Of a stretch of DNA of 64,000 bases, positions 17,442 to 26,573 are shown one piece after another. The DNA is taken from assembly GCA_031292035.1 (NCBI GenBank), contig JARLHX010000221.1, positions 5,773 to 69,772 on the forward strand, in the 5' to 3' direction. The notes beneath the pieces were generated by a model that was not told where the DNA came from, ran no database searches, and saw only the letters and a program-made list of their open reading frames with translations. A program made the translations under genes and the position numbers. The stretch is from Negativicutes bacterium. GTDB taxonomy: Bacteria > Bacillota_C > Negativicutes > Sporomusales_B > JARLHX01. Each line of letters starts with the position of its first letter. Position 1 is the first letter of the stretch.

Positions 17442-17693
17442 GTGAATCAAATATCGATCTGCGTGGGTAGCGCCTGTCATCTGCGAGGAGCTGACGCTGT
17501 GCTTAGGGCTTTTGTCGCCCAGATAGAAAAACACAAGATAGAATGCCAAGTGGATATCGAAGGCAACTTCTGTCAGGGACGCTGTACCGAAGGGGTGGTG
17601 GTGAAAATCAACGACGAGATTATTACCCAGGTATCGCGTGAGAAGGTTGACACCATTTTTCGGACAAAGATATTGGAAGGAGGGCGGACATGA
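17442..17693 (+). CDS. Thioredoxin-like [2Fe-2S] ferredoxin (NuoE C-terminal type)
   Basis: An 83-residue electron carrier with the four cysteines of the thioredoxin-like [2Fe-2S] fold: C7, C12 (CVGSAC) and C44, C48 (CQGRC). GTG 17442 follows GGAGGGTAATT. It overlaps the next gene by 4 nt (ATGA). It probably passes electrons to or from the sensory hydrogenase, as related small subunits do in HydABC and NADH-linked complexes (inference). Confidence 0.88.
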   Translation: MNQISICVGSACHLRGADAVLRAFVAQIEKHKIECQVDIEGNFCQGRCTEGVVVKINDEIITQVSREKVDTIFRTKILEGGRT

Positions 17694-19381
17694 GTGCAAT
17701 AGTGACCCAAAAGGCTAACTGCCAGGACTGTCACCGCTGCCTGCGGTCCTGCCCGATAAAAGCCATCGGGATCGAAGACGGACAGGCTCGCCTGCTGGAA
17801 AATAAATGCGTGCAGTGCGGCCGCTGCGTGGTGGAATGCCCACAACAGGCCAAACAGGTTAGCAGCCATGTGGCAATGGTGAAGACTGCGCTGGCTGCCG
17901 GGCAAAAGGTAGTCCTCAGTCTGGCGCCGTCAGCGGTGGCGGCGTTCGGTGATATTGGCCTGGATAAGCTGCGGGACAAGCTGAAGGCACTGGGCGTTAG
18001 CGTCGTGGAAGAAACAGCGGTGGGGGCCGAGGTCGTCTCGCGGTACTACGCGGAAATGCTGGCGACGGCCACAGCACCTGTTATTTCAGCCTGTTGCCCG
18101 GTAATTGTCAGTATGATAAAAAAATATTACCCCGGACTGGTAGGCAATCTGGCGCCGGTTGTGTCGCCGATGCAGGCCCACGGCCGCCTGCTCAGACAGC
18201 GTCAGGGGCCGGACGCTATGGTGGTGTTCGCCGGACCCTGTATTGGTAAAATCGGGGAAAGGGATGAAGCAGGCAGCCAGGTGGACGCCGTCATCACCTT
18301 TGAAGACCTCAGGCAATGGCTGACCGCCCCCTCGGCCTCGTCAGGCGCTGCCTCTGCGGCATCCTTTCGCCAGGCTGCCAGCGAAGCCCGCCTCTACCCG
18401 GTCGCAGGCGGTATTTTGAAATCGTTTACAACCAGTGAATATATTTCCAGCGATATCATCGCCGTCGACGGCTTGGAAAAATGCATGGAGGTCTTCGACA
18501 GTCTGGTGCGCAGGGAGATCGCCCCGCGCTTCATCGAAGCCTTGGCCTGCAGCGGTGGCTGCATCAACGGTCCGGTCAGCGGCACTGAACAATGCTCTCC
18601 CGCCAAACGGCTGCGGATACTGGAATTCGCCGCTGCTAGTACGCCGCTCGGGCCGCAGTTTCTGCCAGACAGTCTATGCTTTGACCGTGTCCATGTTGCC
18701 GACCCTGTCCGCGATCTGGCGCCGTCAGAAGCCGAAATCAGGCAGGTGCTGGCCCGGACCGGCAAATTTACCAAACAGGATGAAAAGAACTGCGGCGCCT
18801 GCGGCTTTAATTCCTGCAGGGAAAAGGCGATAGCGGTCTGCCGGGGACTGACCACCACCGATACCTGTGTGCCCTATATGCGATCCAAAGCGGAGTCCTT
18901 TGCCAACGTCATTGTCGACAACTCCATGAACGCCATCATCGTAGTCAACGGCAAAATGGAGATTCAGGAATTTAATCCGGCGGCAGAGACCATGTTTGGC
19001 TGTCAGAAGGAAATCGTCAAAGGGCGCGAGCTCCATGACATTATGGACTGCACCGACATTATCGCCGCTGCCGGGTCGCGGAGCAAAACCAATCACCGCC
19101 GGGTCACTCTGGTGCAGGGCCCTGTCACCCATCAGATGATTGTACCGGTGGACGGCCAGGATCTCATTATCATTGTATTGACTGACATCAGCGCCCAGGA
19201 AAAGCATTCCCTCGAACTGGAGGAAATGAAGCAGCAGACAGTGGCGAAGGCCACCGAGATCATTAACAAGCAAATGCATGTAGCCCAGGAAATCGCCGGT
19301 CTCTTGGGGGAAACGACGGCTGAAACGAAAGCCGCTCTCATCGAGCTGGTCGGGTTGCTCAAGATAAAGGGGGAAGACTGA
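17690..19381 (+). CDS. [FeFe]-hydrogenase-like sensory protein with PAS domain (HydS/group C type)
   Basis: The layout matches putative H2-sensing group C hydrogenases. 563 residues: two [4Fe-4S] motifs (C11/14/17/21 and C40/43/46/50) and an H-cluster domain at about 70-320. A four-cysteine Fe-S motif (C368/371/376/384) and a PAS domain at about 400-500 follow, with a C-terminal helical region. The H-cluster ligands are all present: C136 in SACCP, C184 in GPCIGK, C287 and C291 in ACSGGC. C135, the proton-shuttle cysteine of catalytic enzymes, is also kept. It overlaps the next gene (the phosphatase) by 1 nt. Confidence 0.88.
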   Translation: MSAIVTQKANCQDCHRCLRSCPIKAIGIEDGQARLLENKCVQCGRCVVECPQQAKQVSSHVAMVKTALAAGQKVVLSLAPSAVAAFGDIGLDKLRDKLKALGVSVVEETAVGAEVVSRYYAEMLATATAPVISACCPVIVSMIKKYYPGLVGNLAPVVSPMQAHGRLLRQRQGPDAMVVFAGPCIGKIGERDEAGSQVDAVITFEDLRQWLTAPSASSGAASAASFRQAASEARLYPVAGGILKSFTTSEYISSDIIAVDGLEKCMEVFDSLVRREIAPRFIEALACSGGCINGPVSGTEQCSPAKRLRILEFAAASTPLGPQFLPDSLCFDRVHVADPVRDLAPSEAEIRQVLARTGKFTKQDEKNCGACGFNSCREKAIAVCRGLTTTDTCVPYMRSKAESFANVIVDNSMNAIIVVNGKMEIQEFNPAAETMFGCQKEIVKGRELHDIMDCTDIIAAAGSRSKTNHRRVTLVQGPVTHQMIVPVDGQDLIIIVLTDISAQEKHSLELEEMKQQTVAKATEIINKQMHVAQEIAGLLGETTAETKAALIELVGLLKIKGED

Positions 19382-20532
19382 TGATTCAGTTGCACCCGGA
19401 GGTGGCAGTGGCTCAGCTTTCTAAGTGCCGCGAGGAACTTTGCGGCGACAAGGTCGAGGTCACCCGCTCCGGCGAACTCACCACCGTCGTCATCTCCGAC
19501 GGCCTGGGGAGTGGCGTGAAGGCCAATATTCTGGCCACGCTGACCACCAAAATCGCCTCATCCCTGCTCAAACGCGGCATCCCGCTGGAAGAAGTGGTCA
19601 ACACGGTAGCGCAGACCCTGCCGGTTTGCCGAGAACGAAAAATTGCCTATTCCACCCTTCATATCATAAAATTCCGGCCTGATGGCCAAACCACCGTCGT
19701 CGAGTTCGACAGCCCGGCCACCTTTCTGGTGAGGGGCGGCCAGGTAGTGCCTTTTCCGACCAAGGAAAAGGAGATCGCCGGTAAAACCGTCATGGAAGGT
19801 CATTTGGCTTTGCAGGAAAATGACTGCATTGTCGCTGTCAGTGACGGAGTCATCCATTCAGGGATCGGCGGCCTTTTGAAACTGGGCTGGAATTGGCAGG
19901 GCATCTCAGCCGAGCTCACAGCCATGGATCCGGGAAAATTAAGTGCAGCCCAAATTGCCGCCGGTATTCTAAATTGCTGCAACGGCTATTATCTCGGCCA
20001 GCCGGGGGATGACTCCACCGTGGTGGCGGTCAAGCTCCGCCGGCCGCGGCGGCTGACCCTCCTGACCGGACCTCCCGCTGATACGGCCCAGGATGAGGCA
20101 GTGGTGCGGAGATTTCTGTCGGAACCAGGCAAGAAAGTGGTTTCCGGCGGGACTACCGCCAATGTTGTCGGCCGGGTGACTGGTAAAAAGGTCAAAGTTG
20201 ATTTATCGTATTACGACCCCTTGGTACCGCCTACCGCCAGGATTGACGGCATCGACCTCGTTACCGAGGGGGTGCTGACCCTGGCAGCAGCAAGTGAACG
20301 GTTTTCCGATCCGACGAGGCTTGACAACCTGTCCCATCAGGATGGTGCCACACTGATGGTACGACTGCTGCTGGAGGCTGATAAGATCTGTATTTACGCC
20401 GGCACCGCAGTCAATCCGGCCCACCAAAACCCCAATTTCCCGACTCATATCAACATCAAAAAACAGGTGCTCGACAACCTGCAGGCCAAGCTGGAAGCCG
20501 CCGGCAAGGATGTGACGGTGGAATGGATATGA
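19381..20532 (+). CDS. SpoIIE-type PP2C protein phosphatase of the hydrogenase module
   Basis: Serine/threonine phosphatase of the SpoIIE/RsbU superfamily, 383 residues. The N-terminal ~215 residues hold the PPM metal-binding motifs ISDGLGSG, VSDGVIHSG and QPGDDSTVVAV. A further ~165-residue C-terminal region (from about RRLTLLTGP, residue 222) is unrecognised and not part of the minimal catalytic fold. It overlaps the sensory hydrogenase gene by 1 nt, so the pair is likely a signalling unit: redox/H2 state to dephosphorylation of an unknown protein (inference). Confidence 0.87.
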   Translation: MIQLHPEVAVAQLSKCREELCGDKVEVTRSGELTTVVISDGLGSGVKANILATLTTKIASSLLKRGIPLEEVVNTVAQTLPVCRERKIAYSTLHIIKFRPDGQTTVVEFDSPATFLVRGGQVVPFPTKEKEIAGKTVMEGHLALQENDCIVAVSDGVIHSGIGGLLKLGWNWQGISAELTAMDPGKLSAAQIAAGILNCCNGYYLGQPGDDSTVVAVKLRRPRRLTLLTGPPADTAQDEAVVRRFLSEPGKKVVSGGTTANVVGRVTGKKVKVDLSYYDPLVPPTARIDGIDLVTEGVLTLAAASERFSDPTRLDNLSHQDGATLMVRLLLEADKICIYAGTAVNPAHQNPNFPTHINIKKQVLDNLQAKLEAAGKDVTVEWI

Positions 20533-20608
20533 AGGACTCAACGGCGTTTTGCTGAAAGGCATGAAACCCGAGCATTTGTTGGAACTGATCGACGATAATT
20601 TGCAGTAA
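20516..20608 (+). pseudogene. Possible remnant open frame between phosphatase and hydrogenase
   Basis: A frame out of phase with the phosphatase encodes about 30 residues ending GVLLKGMKPEHLLELIDDNL. That resembles the C-terminal end of NuoE/NuoF-type [2Fe-2S] ferredoxin domains (…VTPEDVPEIL…). No upstream start or ribosome-binding site exists. Either a decayed ferredoxin gene or a chance frame; low confidence. Confidence 0.25.
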
Positions 20609-20624
20609 TATTTGGAGGAAGATC

Positions 20625-22091
20625 ATGATACAAGTAAGTGAAGTAACGAAAATACGCCGGAAGGTACTGGCTGAGATCTGCGGCCTGGTTTTCCAGGGCA
20701 AGCTGGTGGAAAAAATCAAAGAACTGCCGGGAGAAGTGGTGACCGAAGACGGGCCCCGTTACCGCTGCTGCGTCCACAAGGAACGGGCGGTGCTCAAAGA
20801 CCGGATCAATATGGCCCTGAGCCAGCCCATCGGTACAGATCTGACCGTCGCCGCCGAACGCGCCCTGGCCGGTGAAACAGCAACATTACCGGTGGTGACC
20901 ATCTTGCCTGAGGCCTGTGATCGCTGCCCGATCGATAAATTCCTGGTCACCGACGCCTGCCGCAACTGCCTGGCCCATAACTGCATCACTAGCTGCCCCA
21001 AGAAAGCCATTATGGTGGTCCAGAACAGGGCCTATATCGATAAAGCCAGATGCGTCGAATGCGGCCTGTGCAAGCGTTCCTGCTCCTATGGCGCCATCAT
21101 CGAAATCAGCCGCCCCTGCGAACGGGCCTGTGAACTGCAGGCCGTCACCGCCGGCGTCGACCGGCGTGCAGTCATCGACTACAATAAATGCGTGGCCTGC
21201 GGCGCCTGCAAAGTGGCCTGCCCCTTTGGCGCCATCAGCGATGCGGCCCAGATCGTTCAATTGATCCGGGGACTTCAGGGTCCGCGGCCGGTATACGCCC
21301 TTTTGGCGCCGGCCTTTGTCGGCCAGTTCGGCGCGAATGTGAAACCGCCGCAAGTCATCGCGGCACTCAGCCAACTGGGCTTTGCCGATGTGGTTGAGGC
21401 GGCCTGCGGCGCCGATATCGTGGCTGCCGCTGAAACGGCGGAATTCCACGAGGCAATGGAGGAAGGGCGGTCCTTTTTTACCACCTCCTGTTGCCCGGCC
21501 TTTGTCGGCATGATCGAAAAACATATGCCTGAACTTGTGCCCCATGTATCCACCACCGTATCGCCGATGATCGCCGCCGCTAAGATCATCAAGGCAGCCG
21601 ACCCCGAGGCGCTGGTGGCCTTCGTCGGCCCTTGCGTCGCCAAAAAAGGCGAAGGGCGGCAGCATCCGGACCTCATCGACTTTGTTCTGACCTTTGAAGA
21701 AATGGCAGCCGTTCTTGTCGGCGCCGGCATCAACGCAGCGGCTATGGAGGCCACCTCCTTTATGAGCAAAGCGTCCAGCGACGGAGCTACCTTCGCCCGG
21801 GCCGGCGGGGTCACCCAAGCGGTGGCTAACGCCCTGGCGCGGCTGGCGCCGGAGGTCGAGTTTAAACCCCAGCCTTGCGACGGTCTGGAAAGCTGCCGGG
21901 AAACACTGCGGAAACTGACGCAAAACAAGCTGGACGCCAACTTTATCGAAGGGATGGCCTGCCCGGGCGGCTGTGTGGGCGGACCAGGCACTCTGACCGA
22001 CCCGCGGGTGTCGACACGGCTTGTGGAACAATTTGCAGCCGCGGCAAAAGCCAAGGACGCTGGCGAAAAGACTGGTACTCAGGCGGGATGA
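20625..22091 (+). CDS. Group-B-like monomeric [FeFe] hydrogenase
   Basis: 488 residues with three [4Fe-4S] motifs (C112/115/120/124, C143/146/149/153, C189/192/195/199) and an H-cluster domain from about 220. The ligands are C290 in TTSCCPAF, C337 in GPCVAKKGE, and C446/C450 in ACPGGC; C289 is also present. TSCCPAF rather than TSCCPGW points to the little-characterised group B. Probably a cytoplasmic ferredoxin-linked hydrogenase. GGAGGAAGATC precedes ATG 20625. It may be the target of the upstream sensor-phosphatase pair. Confidence 0.9.
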   Translation: MIQVSEVTKIRRKVLAEICGLVFQGKLVEKIKELPGEVVTEDGPRYRCCVHKERAVLKDRINMALSQPIGTDLTVAAERALAGETATLPVVTILPEACDRCPIDKFLVTDACRNCLAHNCITSCPKKAIMVVQNRAYIDKARCVECGLCKRSCSYGAIIEISRPCERACELQAVTAGVDRRAVIDYNKCVACGACKVACPFGAISDAAQIVQLIRGLQGPRPVYALLAPAFVGQFGANVKPPQVIAALSQLGFADVVEAACGADIVAAAETAEFHEAMEEGRSFFTTSCCPAFVGMIEKHMPELVPHVSTTVSPMIAAAKIIKAADPEALVAFVGPCVAKKGEGRQHPDLIDFVLTFEEMAAVLVGAGINAAAMEATSFMSKASSDGATFARAGGVTQAVANALARLAPEVEFKPQPCDGLESCRETLRKLTQNKLDANFIEGMACPGGCVGGPGTLTDPRVSTRLVEQFAAAAKAKDAGEKTGTQAG

Positions 22092-22190
22092 CGGACAGGA
22101 TTTTCCTTTCCAGGAATAAAGTCCTTCTCAAATGAGCATAGTTATGCTAAAATATAGCCTGACTCAGATTGTATTGAGAGGGGAACCGGC

Positions 22191-22937
22191 ATGTCAGGAC
22201 ACTCTAAATGGGCAAATATCAAACATAAAAAAGGTAGAATGGACGCCATTCGTGGCAAAGTGACCACCAAAATCAGCCGTGAGATCACCGTAGCCGTGAA
22301 AACAGGCGGCGCCGATCCGTCAGGCAACATGCGTCTCAAACTTGCTCTGCAGAAGGCGAAAGAAAATAACGTCCCCAAAGATAACATCCAGCGGGCCATC
22401 CAAAAAGGGCAGGGGGCGCTGGACGGCGGCAACTACGAGGAAATCCTCTATGAGGGCTACGGACCGGGCGGCGTGGCTGTGCTGCTGGATATCCTGACCG
22501 ACAACCGCAACCGTACGGTGGCTGATATCCGGCACCTCTTTTCCAAGAACGGCGGTAATCTTGGTGAGTCTGGCTGTGTGGGCTGGATGTTCGACAAGAA
22601 GGGACTCTTTCTGATCGACAAGACCATCAAGATGGCAGAGGAAGACCTCATGCTCCTGGTAATTGAAGCTGGAGCCGAGGATTTTAAAAGCGAGGACGAC
22701 CAGTACGAGATCATCACCGCCCCGGGAGACTGGGAAGGGGTGCGCGAAGCGCTGGATCTGGGCGGCATCCCTATGGCCACCGCCCAGATCACTATGGTCC
22801 CCCAGACGACAGTCGAGCTCACCGGCGACGACGCCGTCAAGATGCTCAAACTCATGGACGCCCTGGAAGACCACGACGATGTACAGGAAGTCTATGCCAA
22901 CTTCGATATCGACGAAGACGACCCGGCGATGCAGTAA
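22191..22937 (+). CDS. YebC/PmpR family transcription/translation factor
   Basis: 248 residues beginning with the hallmark [25 protein letters not shown] segment, split here as [39 protein letters not shown] follows in shorter form, and [15 protein letters not shown] ends the protein. YebC proteins act as DNA-binding regulators or help ribosomes translate polyproline stretches; which applies is not visible. GAGAGGGGAACCGGC precedes the ATG. In many Firmicutes it sits before ruvC; here it is about 10 kb away. A strong terminator follows. Confidence 0.94.
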   Translation: MSGHSKWANIKHKKGRMDAIRGKVTTKISREITVAVKTGGADPSGNMRLKLALQKAKENNVPKDNIQRAIQKGQGALDGGNYEEILYEGYGPGGVAVLLDILTDNRNRTVADIRHLFSKNGGNLGESGCVGWMFDKKGLFLIDKTIKMAEEDLMLLVIEAGAEDFKSEDDQYEIITAPGDWEGVREALDLGGIPMATAQITMVPQTTVELTGDDAVKMLKLMDALEDHDDVQEVYANFDIDEDDPAMQ

Positions 22938-22993
22938 AATCGCGGGTTTGGATTTTTTTGAAATTGATTTAGCGCGCGTTATACGTAGCCTTG

Positions 22994-23027
22994 CCTCCCA
23001 CTTTGACTGACAAGTGGGAGGTTATTT
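22994..23027 (+). terminator. Intrinsic terminator of the yebC-like gene
   Basis: CCTCCCACTT (22994-23003) pairs with AAGTGGGAGG (23012-23021), followed by TTATTTTTA. Confidence 0.88.
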
Positions 23028-23128
23028 TTATGGGGAAATGGTCATGACGCATTAATTTTTAAACATCAAAGGATGGGTATAGAGTCGTTACAATTTTCAC
23101 ATTTAACTTGTTTTTTACCTAGATTGTG

Positions 23129-23157
23129 TTGCAAAAGGAGAAATTTGGCAGTATAAT
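23129..23157 (+). promoter_or_regulatory. Sigma-A promoter of the tetR-chemoreceptor operon
   Basis: TTGCAA (23129-23134) and a perfect TATAAT (23152-23157) are 17 bp apart. Confidence 0.8.
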
Positions 23158-23166
23158 TTGAACAAA

Positions 23167-23181
23167 TGAACAATACGTTCA
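23167..23181 (+). promoter_or_regulatory. Palindromic operator, likely TetR autoregulation site
   Basis: TGAAC-AATAC-GTTCA is an exact inverted repeat 10 bp downstream of the -10 box, over the start of transcription. An overlapping wider repeat (ATTTGAAC ... GTTCAAAT) brackets it. Its place before the tetR gene suggests self-repression. Confidence 0.65.
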
Positions 23182-23253
23182 AATGTTACAGATATGTGGA
23201 ATGAGAATTCAACGCTGCATGTCTGCGGGTCAAAGGAGGACGGATAAGGATAA

Positions 23254-23853
23254 ATGACTACTCAAAGACGGGATCAAATATTGGATGCTTTCGTTCGAAT
23301 TGTCGCCGATCACGGTATTAACAGGACAACAATGCGCGATGTGGCGCGGGAAATCGGCTGCAGCGTAGGGACAATATATAATGAGTTTGCCAATAAAGAA
23401 GCTTTGATTGACGGGTTGTTGGAGCGGGCGCAAACAGAGATCGATCATTTGCTGAAAAACTTATCGGTTTCTTGTCAGGCTGCTCCGGAAATGCGGCTTC
23501 GTCGATTTATGATTGGCTTTATCCGAGCGGTCAATCTCAAAATGCGGCAAGACCTGGCCTTTACCGAATTTGTTAAGGAAGCAAAGCATTATCGCCATAT
23601 TGGCACTAAGACGACGTATTTCGGCAAAACAGTAAAAGGGAAGGTAGTTAAGATCCTGGAGGATATTCTGGAACTGGGTGTGCGTGAAGGTGCATTCCAG
23701 ATAGAAAATATCCCTATGACTGCGAGGCTGGTACGTGAAGCATTCACCGAATATTTGATCCCGTTTCTTATTCTTGAAAGAAAACTCGAAGATATTCTCC
23801 AGGATGCAGAGGACATGTTAGATTTGATCATTAAATCGCTCAGGACAGTGTAG
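23254..23853 (+). CDS. TetR family transcriptional regulator
   Basis: 199 residues. The N-terminal helix-turn-helix is intact: ILDAFVRIVADHGINRTTM then DVAREIGCSVGTIYNEFANKEAL. The C-terminal ligand domain (~60-199) is unrecognised, as is normal in the family. The start follows AAAGGAGGAC. It is co-directional with, and 72 nt upstream of, the chemoreceptor, with no terminator between, so both likely answer to the same ligand. Confidence 0.92.
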   Translation: MTTQRRDQILDAFVRIVADHGINRTTMRDVAREIGCSVGTIYNEFANKEALIDGLLERAQTEIDHLLKNLSVSCQAAPEMRLRRFMIGFIRAVNLKMRQDLAFTEFVKEAKHYRHIGTKTTYFGKTVKGKVVKILEDILELGVREGAFQIENIPMTARLVREAFTEYLIPFLILERKLEDILQDAEDMLDLIIKSLRTV

Positions 23854-23925
23854 CCAGCCCGGGTATCGGCCTATTTGCCGAAGGGGCACAACATTATTTT
23901 CTTCGAAAAAGGAGATGTCGAAGCA

Positions 23926-25617
23926 ATGAAAGTCAATCTAACCGTAAAAATGATTTTGTTTTTCCTTGTTGTGGTGCTTGTTGGTGTAATCAGTTCAGTA
24001 TGGGTAGTGACCAACATCCAGCAGGTCGTTCGGGCTAGCAGGGAGGTCCAGCAGCAATATTTGCCGACATTGATTAAAACAAATCACATTGTATTAAATG
24101 TTGCCAATCAAGTGGTGAATATCAGAGGTTATTTGCTGACTGGGCAGGAGAATTACGCCAACGAATATCAGCGAATCGCCAAAGAGAACCAGGGCCTTGA
24201 AACAGAACTGATTCAAAGTGCTGCAAGCGAGCAAGAACGCAAACAGGTACAGGAAATTAAAGCGGTAAATGACCAGTATAGCGAAACCGTTATCAATAAG
24301 GTAATACCCCTAAAGCGAGCAGGTCAGGATCAGGAGGCAGTTCAGTTTAACCTCACACAGCTGGGGCCGATTGCGCGGGGGCTGATAGAAAAAACCAATG
24401 CATACGGGGATTTTAGTGAAAAGCAAATCATCGATATCTTTGCCCAGGTGATCGGCAATGCTGAGGCCACGAAGAATGTCGCGATTACGGCCAGCATTAT
24501 CAGCGCTTTACTCGGCATCCTGGTAGGTTTCTTCAGTGCCCGGTCGATTGCAAAGCCAGTGAAGGCACTAGCCGAAGTCACCGGTTACATCGCCGAGGGG
24601 AATCTTCAGCATGAGGTTGAGGTCACCAGGCAGGATGAGATCGGGCAGCTGCAGCGGTCGATCAATGGCATGGTTAACAATCTGCGGCAACTGGTTGAGA
24701 GGGTGCAGAACGAGTCGCAGCATGTTTCTGCAGCGTCTGAAGAACTGACGGCAAGCGCTGCACAGTCAGCCCAGGCCGCCAACCAGGTTGCTCAGGTTAT
24801 CGGTGAAGTGACAACCGGAGCCGAAAATCAACTCACAGCGCTTGACAATACTTCCACCGTTGTCGAGCAGATGTCGGCAGGGGTGCAGCAGATTGCAGCC
24901 AATGCCAACATGGTGGCCGGCACGTCGGCCAAATCGGCCGAGGCGGCCCAGGAAGGCAGTAAAGCGGTGGAAAAGGCGATCAGACAGATGGGGCAGATCG
25001 AGGAGACTGTTATTCATTCGGCGGAGGTAGTGACAAAATTGGGGACCCGGTCGAAGGAAATCGGACAGATTGTCGATACCATCTCGGGAATTGCCGGGCA
25101 AACCAATCTATTGGCCCTGAACGCCGCGATCGAAGCGGCGCGCGCCGGTGAGCAGGGACGCGGCTTTTCGGTGGTAGCCGAAGAGGTCCGTAAACTGGCA
25201 GAGCAGTCGCAGGAAGCGGCCAAACGGATTGCCAGCTTAATTGCTGAAATCCAGACAGATACCGACAGTGCTGTTGTGGCGATGAATGAGGGAACTAAAG
25301 AAGTCCGTATTGGGAATGAAGTAGTGAATCACGCCGGAAAGAGTTTTCAGGAAATTTTCGGGCTGATTGGCAATGTGACTGACCAAGTGCGGGAAATATC
25401 AGCCGCCATCCAGGAATTAGCGAGCGGCAGTCAGCAGATCGTGACAGCGGTGAGGGACATCGACGCAATCAGTAAGGAAACGGCTGGTCAGTCCCAGACG
25501 GTCTCGGCGGCAACTGAGGAGCAGTCAGCCACGATGGAAGAGATCGCCGCATCCAGCCAGGCGCTGGCCAAAATGGCGGAAGGATTGACCCAAGCGATCA
25601 GCAAATTTAAAGTATAG
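23926..25617 (+). CDS. Methyl-accepting chemotaxis protein with 4-helix-bundle sensor
   Basis: 563 residues from ATG 23926, which follows AAAAAGGAGATG; an upstream start adding 17 residues is unlikely. TM1 is at about 7-28, a 4HB_MCP sensor at about 30-185 (one long helical array), TM2 at about 187-205, then HAMP and the signalling domain with [20 protein letters not shown]. The ligand is unknown. Second gene of the TetR operon; a chemoreceptor under its own TetR switch is uncommon. Confidence 0.93.
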   Translation: MKVNLTVKMILFFLVVVLVGVISSVWVVTNIQQVVRASREVQQQYLPTLIKTNHIVLNVANQVVNIRGYLLTGQENYANEYQRIAKENQGLETELIQSAASEQERKQVQEIKAVNDQYSETVINKVIPLKRAGQDQEAVQFNLTQLGPIARGLIEKTNAYGDFSEKQIIDIFAQVIGNAEATKNVAITASIISALLGILVGFFSARSIAKPVKALAEVTGYIAEGNLQHEVEVTRQDEIGQLQRSINGMVNNLRQLVERVQNESQHVSAASEELTASAAQSAQAANQVAQVIGEVTTGAENQLTALDNTSTVVEQMSAGVQQIAANANMVAGTSAKSAEAAQEGSKAVEKAIRQMGQIEETVIHSAEVVTKLGTRSKEIGQIVDTISGIAGQTNLLALNAAIEAARAGEQGRGFSVVAEEVRKLAEQSQEAAKRIASLIAEIQTDTDSAVVAMNEGTKEVRIGNEVVNHAGKSFQEIFGLIGNVTDQVREISAAIQELASGSQQIVTAVRDIDAISKETAGQSQTVSAATEEQSATMEEIAASSQALAKMAEGLTQAISKFKV

Positions 25618-25691
25618 GCTTGAAGTGGGTGCAGGTATTGGTTTTACAGGCTATGCATATACCTGTTTAGCCAGATGACAAAAACAGCCGC

Positions 25692-25736
25692 AGAAGTAAT
25701 AAAAACCGCCTTTCTGGCGGTTTTTTTATTACTTCT
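25692..25736 (+). terminator. Terminator of the tetR-chemoreceptor operon
   Basis: A long stem: AGAAGTAATAAAAACCGCC pairs with GGCGGTTTTTTTATTACTTCT around TTTCT, with a built-in T-run. The A/T arms make it usable from either strand. Confidence 0.9.
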
Positions 25737-25888
25737 GTAGATTAGAGAAGATGGTGTCGTTATTTATGTGTTGGCGCTACTTATATCTTCGGTATTCCGT
25801 CTTTCTTTTCGGTGGCGAAAACTATAGTTTGTGTTTAAAATAAAATTGTTGCACACGACATACTAAATATAGTGTTTGAGGTGTTGGC

Positions 25889-26203
25889 ATGAATATGGCG
25901 CAAATTAACAAATTGCGAAAGGCCAATCAGATCCCTTTCCGGGTTGTATCCTGGCTGGAACAGTTAACTCCAGTTGTGCTTGACGATGAATTTGGGACGA
26001 TGTATGAAGGCCGTATTATTGCGGAAGATCACTATGGGCGATATGCTGCCACTGTAGGGGTTACCGATCAGTTAATGGTGTCACCTGTGACCACTTGCAG
26101 CAGGACACCCTTTCGAATACTGAAGATGGAACAGGGGATTTTAGTGTTTGAGAAGAAAGGCGGGCAGCGCCATACCATGCTAAATAGTAGTGATGAATCA
26201 TGA
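25889..26203 (+). CDS. Hypothetical protein, 104 aa
   Basis: A small soluble protein, ATG 25889 after TGAGGTGTTGGC. It has alternating hydrophobic strands (RVVSWLEQLTPVVLDDEFG, YAATVGVTDQLMVSPVTT) that suggest a small beta barrel. No cysteine pair or TM. No family recognised. First gene in a run of small, unrecognised genes. Confidence 0.6.
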   Translation: MNMAQINKLRKANQIPFRVVSWLEQLTPVVLDDEFGTMYEGRIIAEDHYGRYAATVGVTDQLMVSPVTTCSRTPFRILKMEQGILVFEKKGGQRHTMLNSSDES

Positions 26204-26306
26204 TGGAGAGCAATTGAATGGCTGATTATGATTATTACTCATAGTTTCGACCGGATGTTTCGGGGAGAAGATGGATATACTATCGTTGCTTGATTTGGAG
26301 GGAATA

Positions 26307-26525
26307 ATGATGGAAAAAGTGATTGACCTTGTGCAATATAAAAAGGATCTAGACCAGTTCCATGGCGATTGTGGAATACTTGAACTCGAAGAATCTGCCA
26401 ATCAACTTTGTGAAGAAGCGTGGCATTTGCTGGTTCCCATGCGTTTACTGAAAATTGATGCCTTAACTATCGATTCCACAGGCAGCATATTAAACATACA
26501 GTATAAAGAGGATGAACCGAACTAG
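26307..26525 (+). CDS. Hypothetical acidic protein, ~72 aa
   Basis: MMEKVIDLVQYKKDLDQF starts behind GGAGGGAATA; an upstream ATG at 26271 with GGGGAGAAG is a possible alternative giving 84 residues. The protein is acidic and helical with one Cys-containing helix (LCEEAWHLLVPMRLL) and ends in a short strand pair. Not recognised. A terminator follows at 26574. Confidence 0.6.
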   Translation: MMEKVIDLVQYKKDLDQFHGDCGILELEESANQLCEEAWHLLVPMRLLKIDALTIDSTGSILNIQYKEDEPN

Positions 26526-26573
26526 CAGTTTGTCTGACTCGGGACAATTGACTATAGGACGTTTATCAACAGG

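Noticed and set aside
20886..22031. Long antisense frames (up to 381 codons) opposite the hydrogenase and other GC-rich genes
   Set aside because: They mirror well-supported genes on the + strand, lack ribosome-binding sites and family motifs; a GC-bias artefact.
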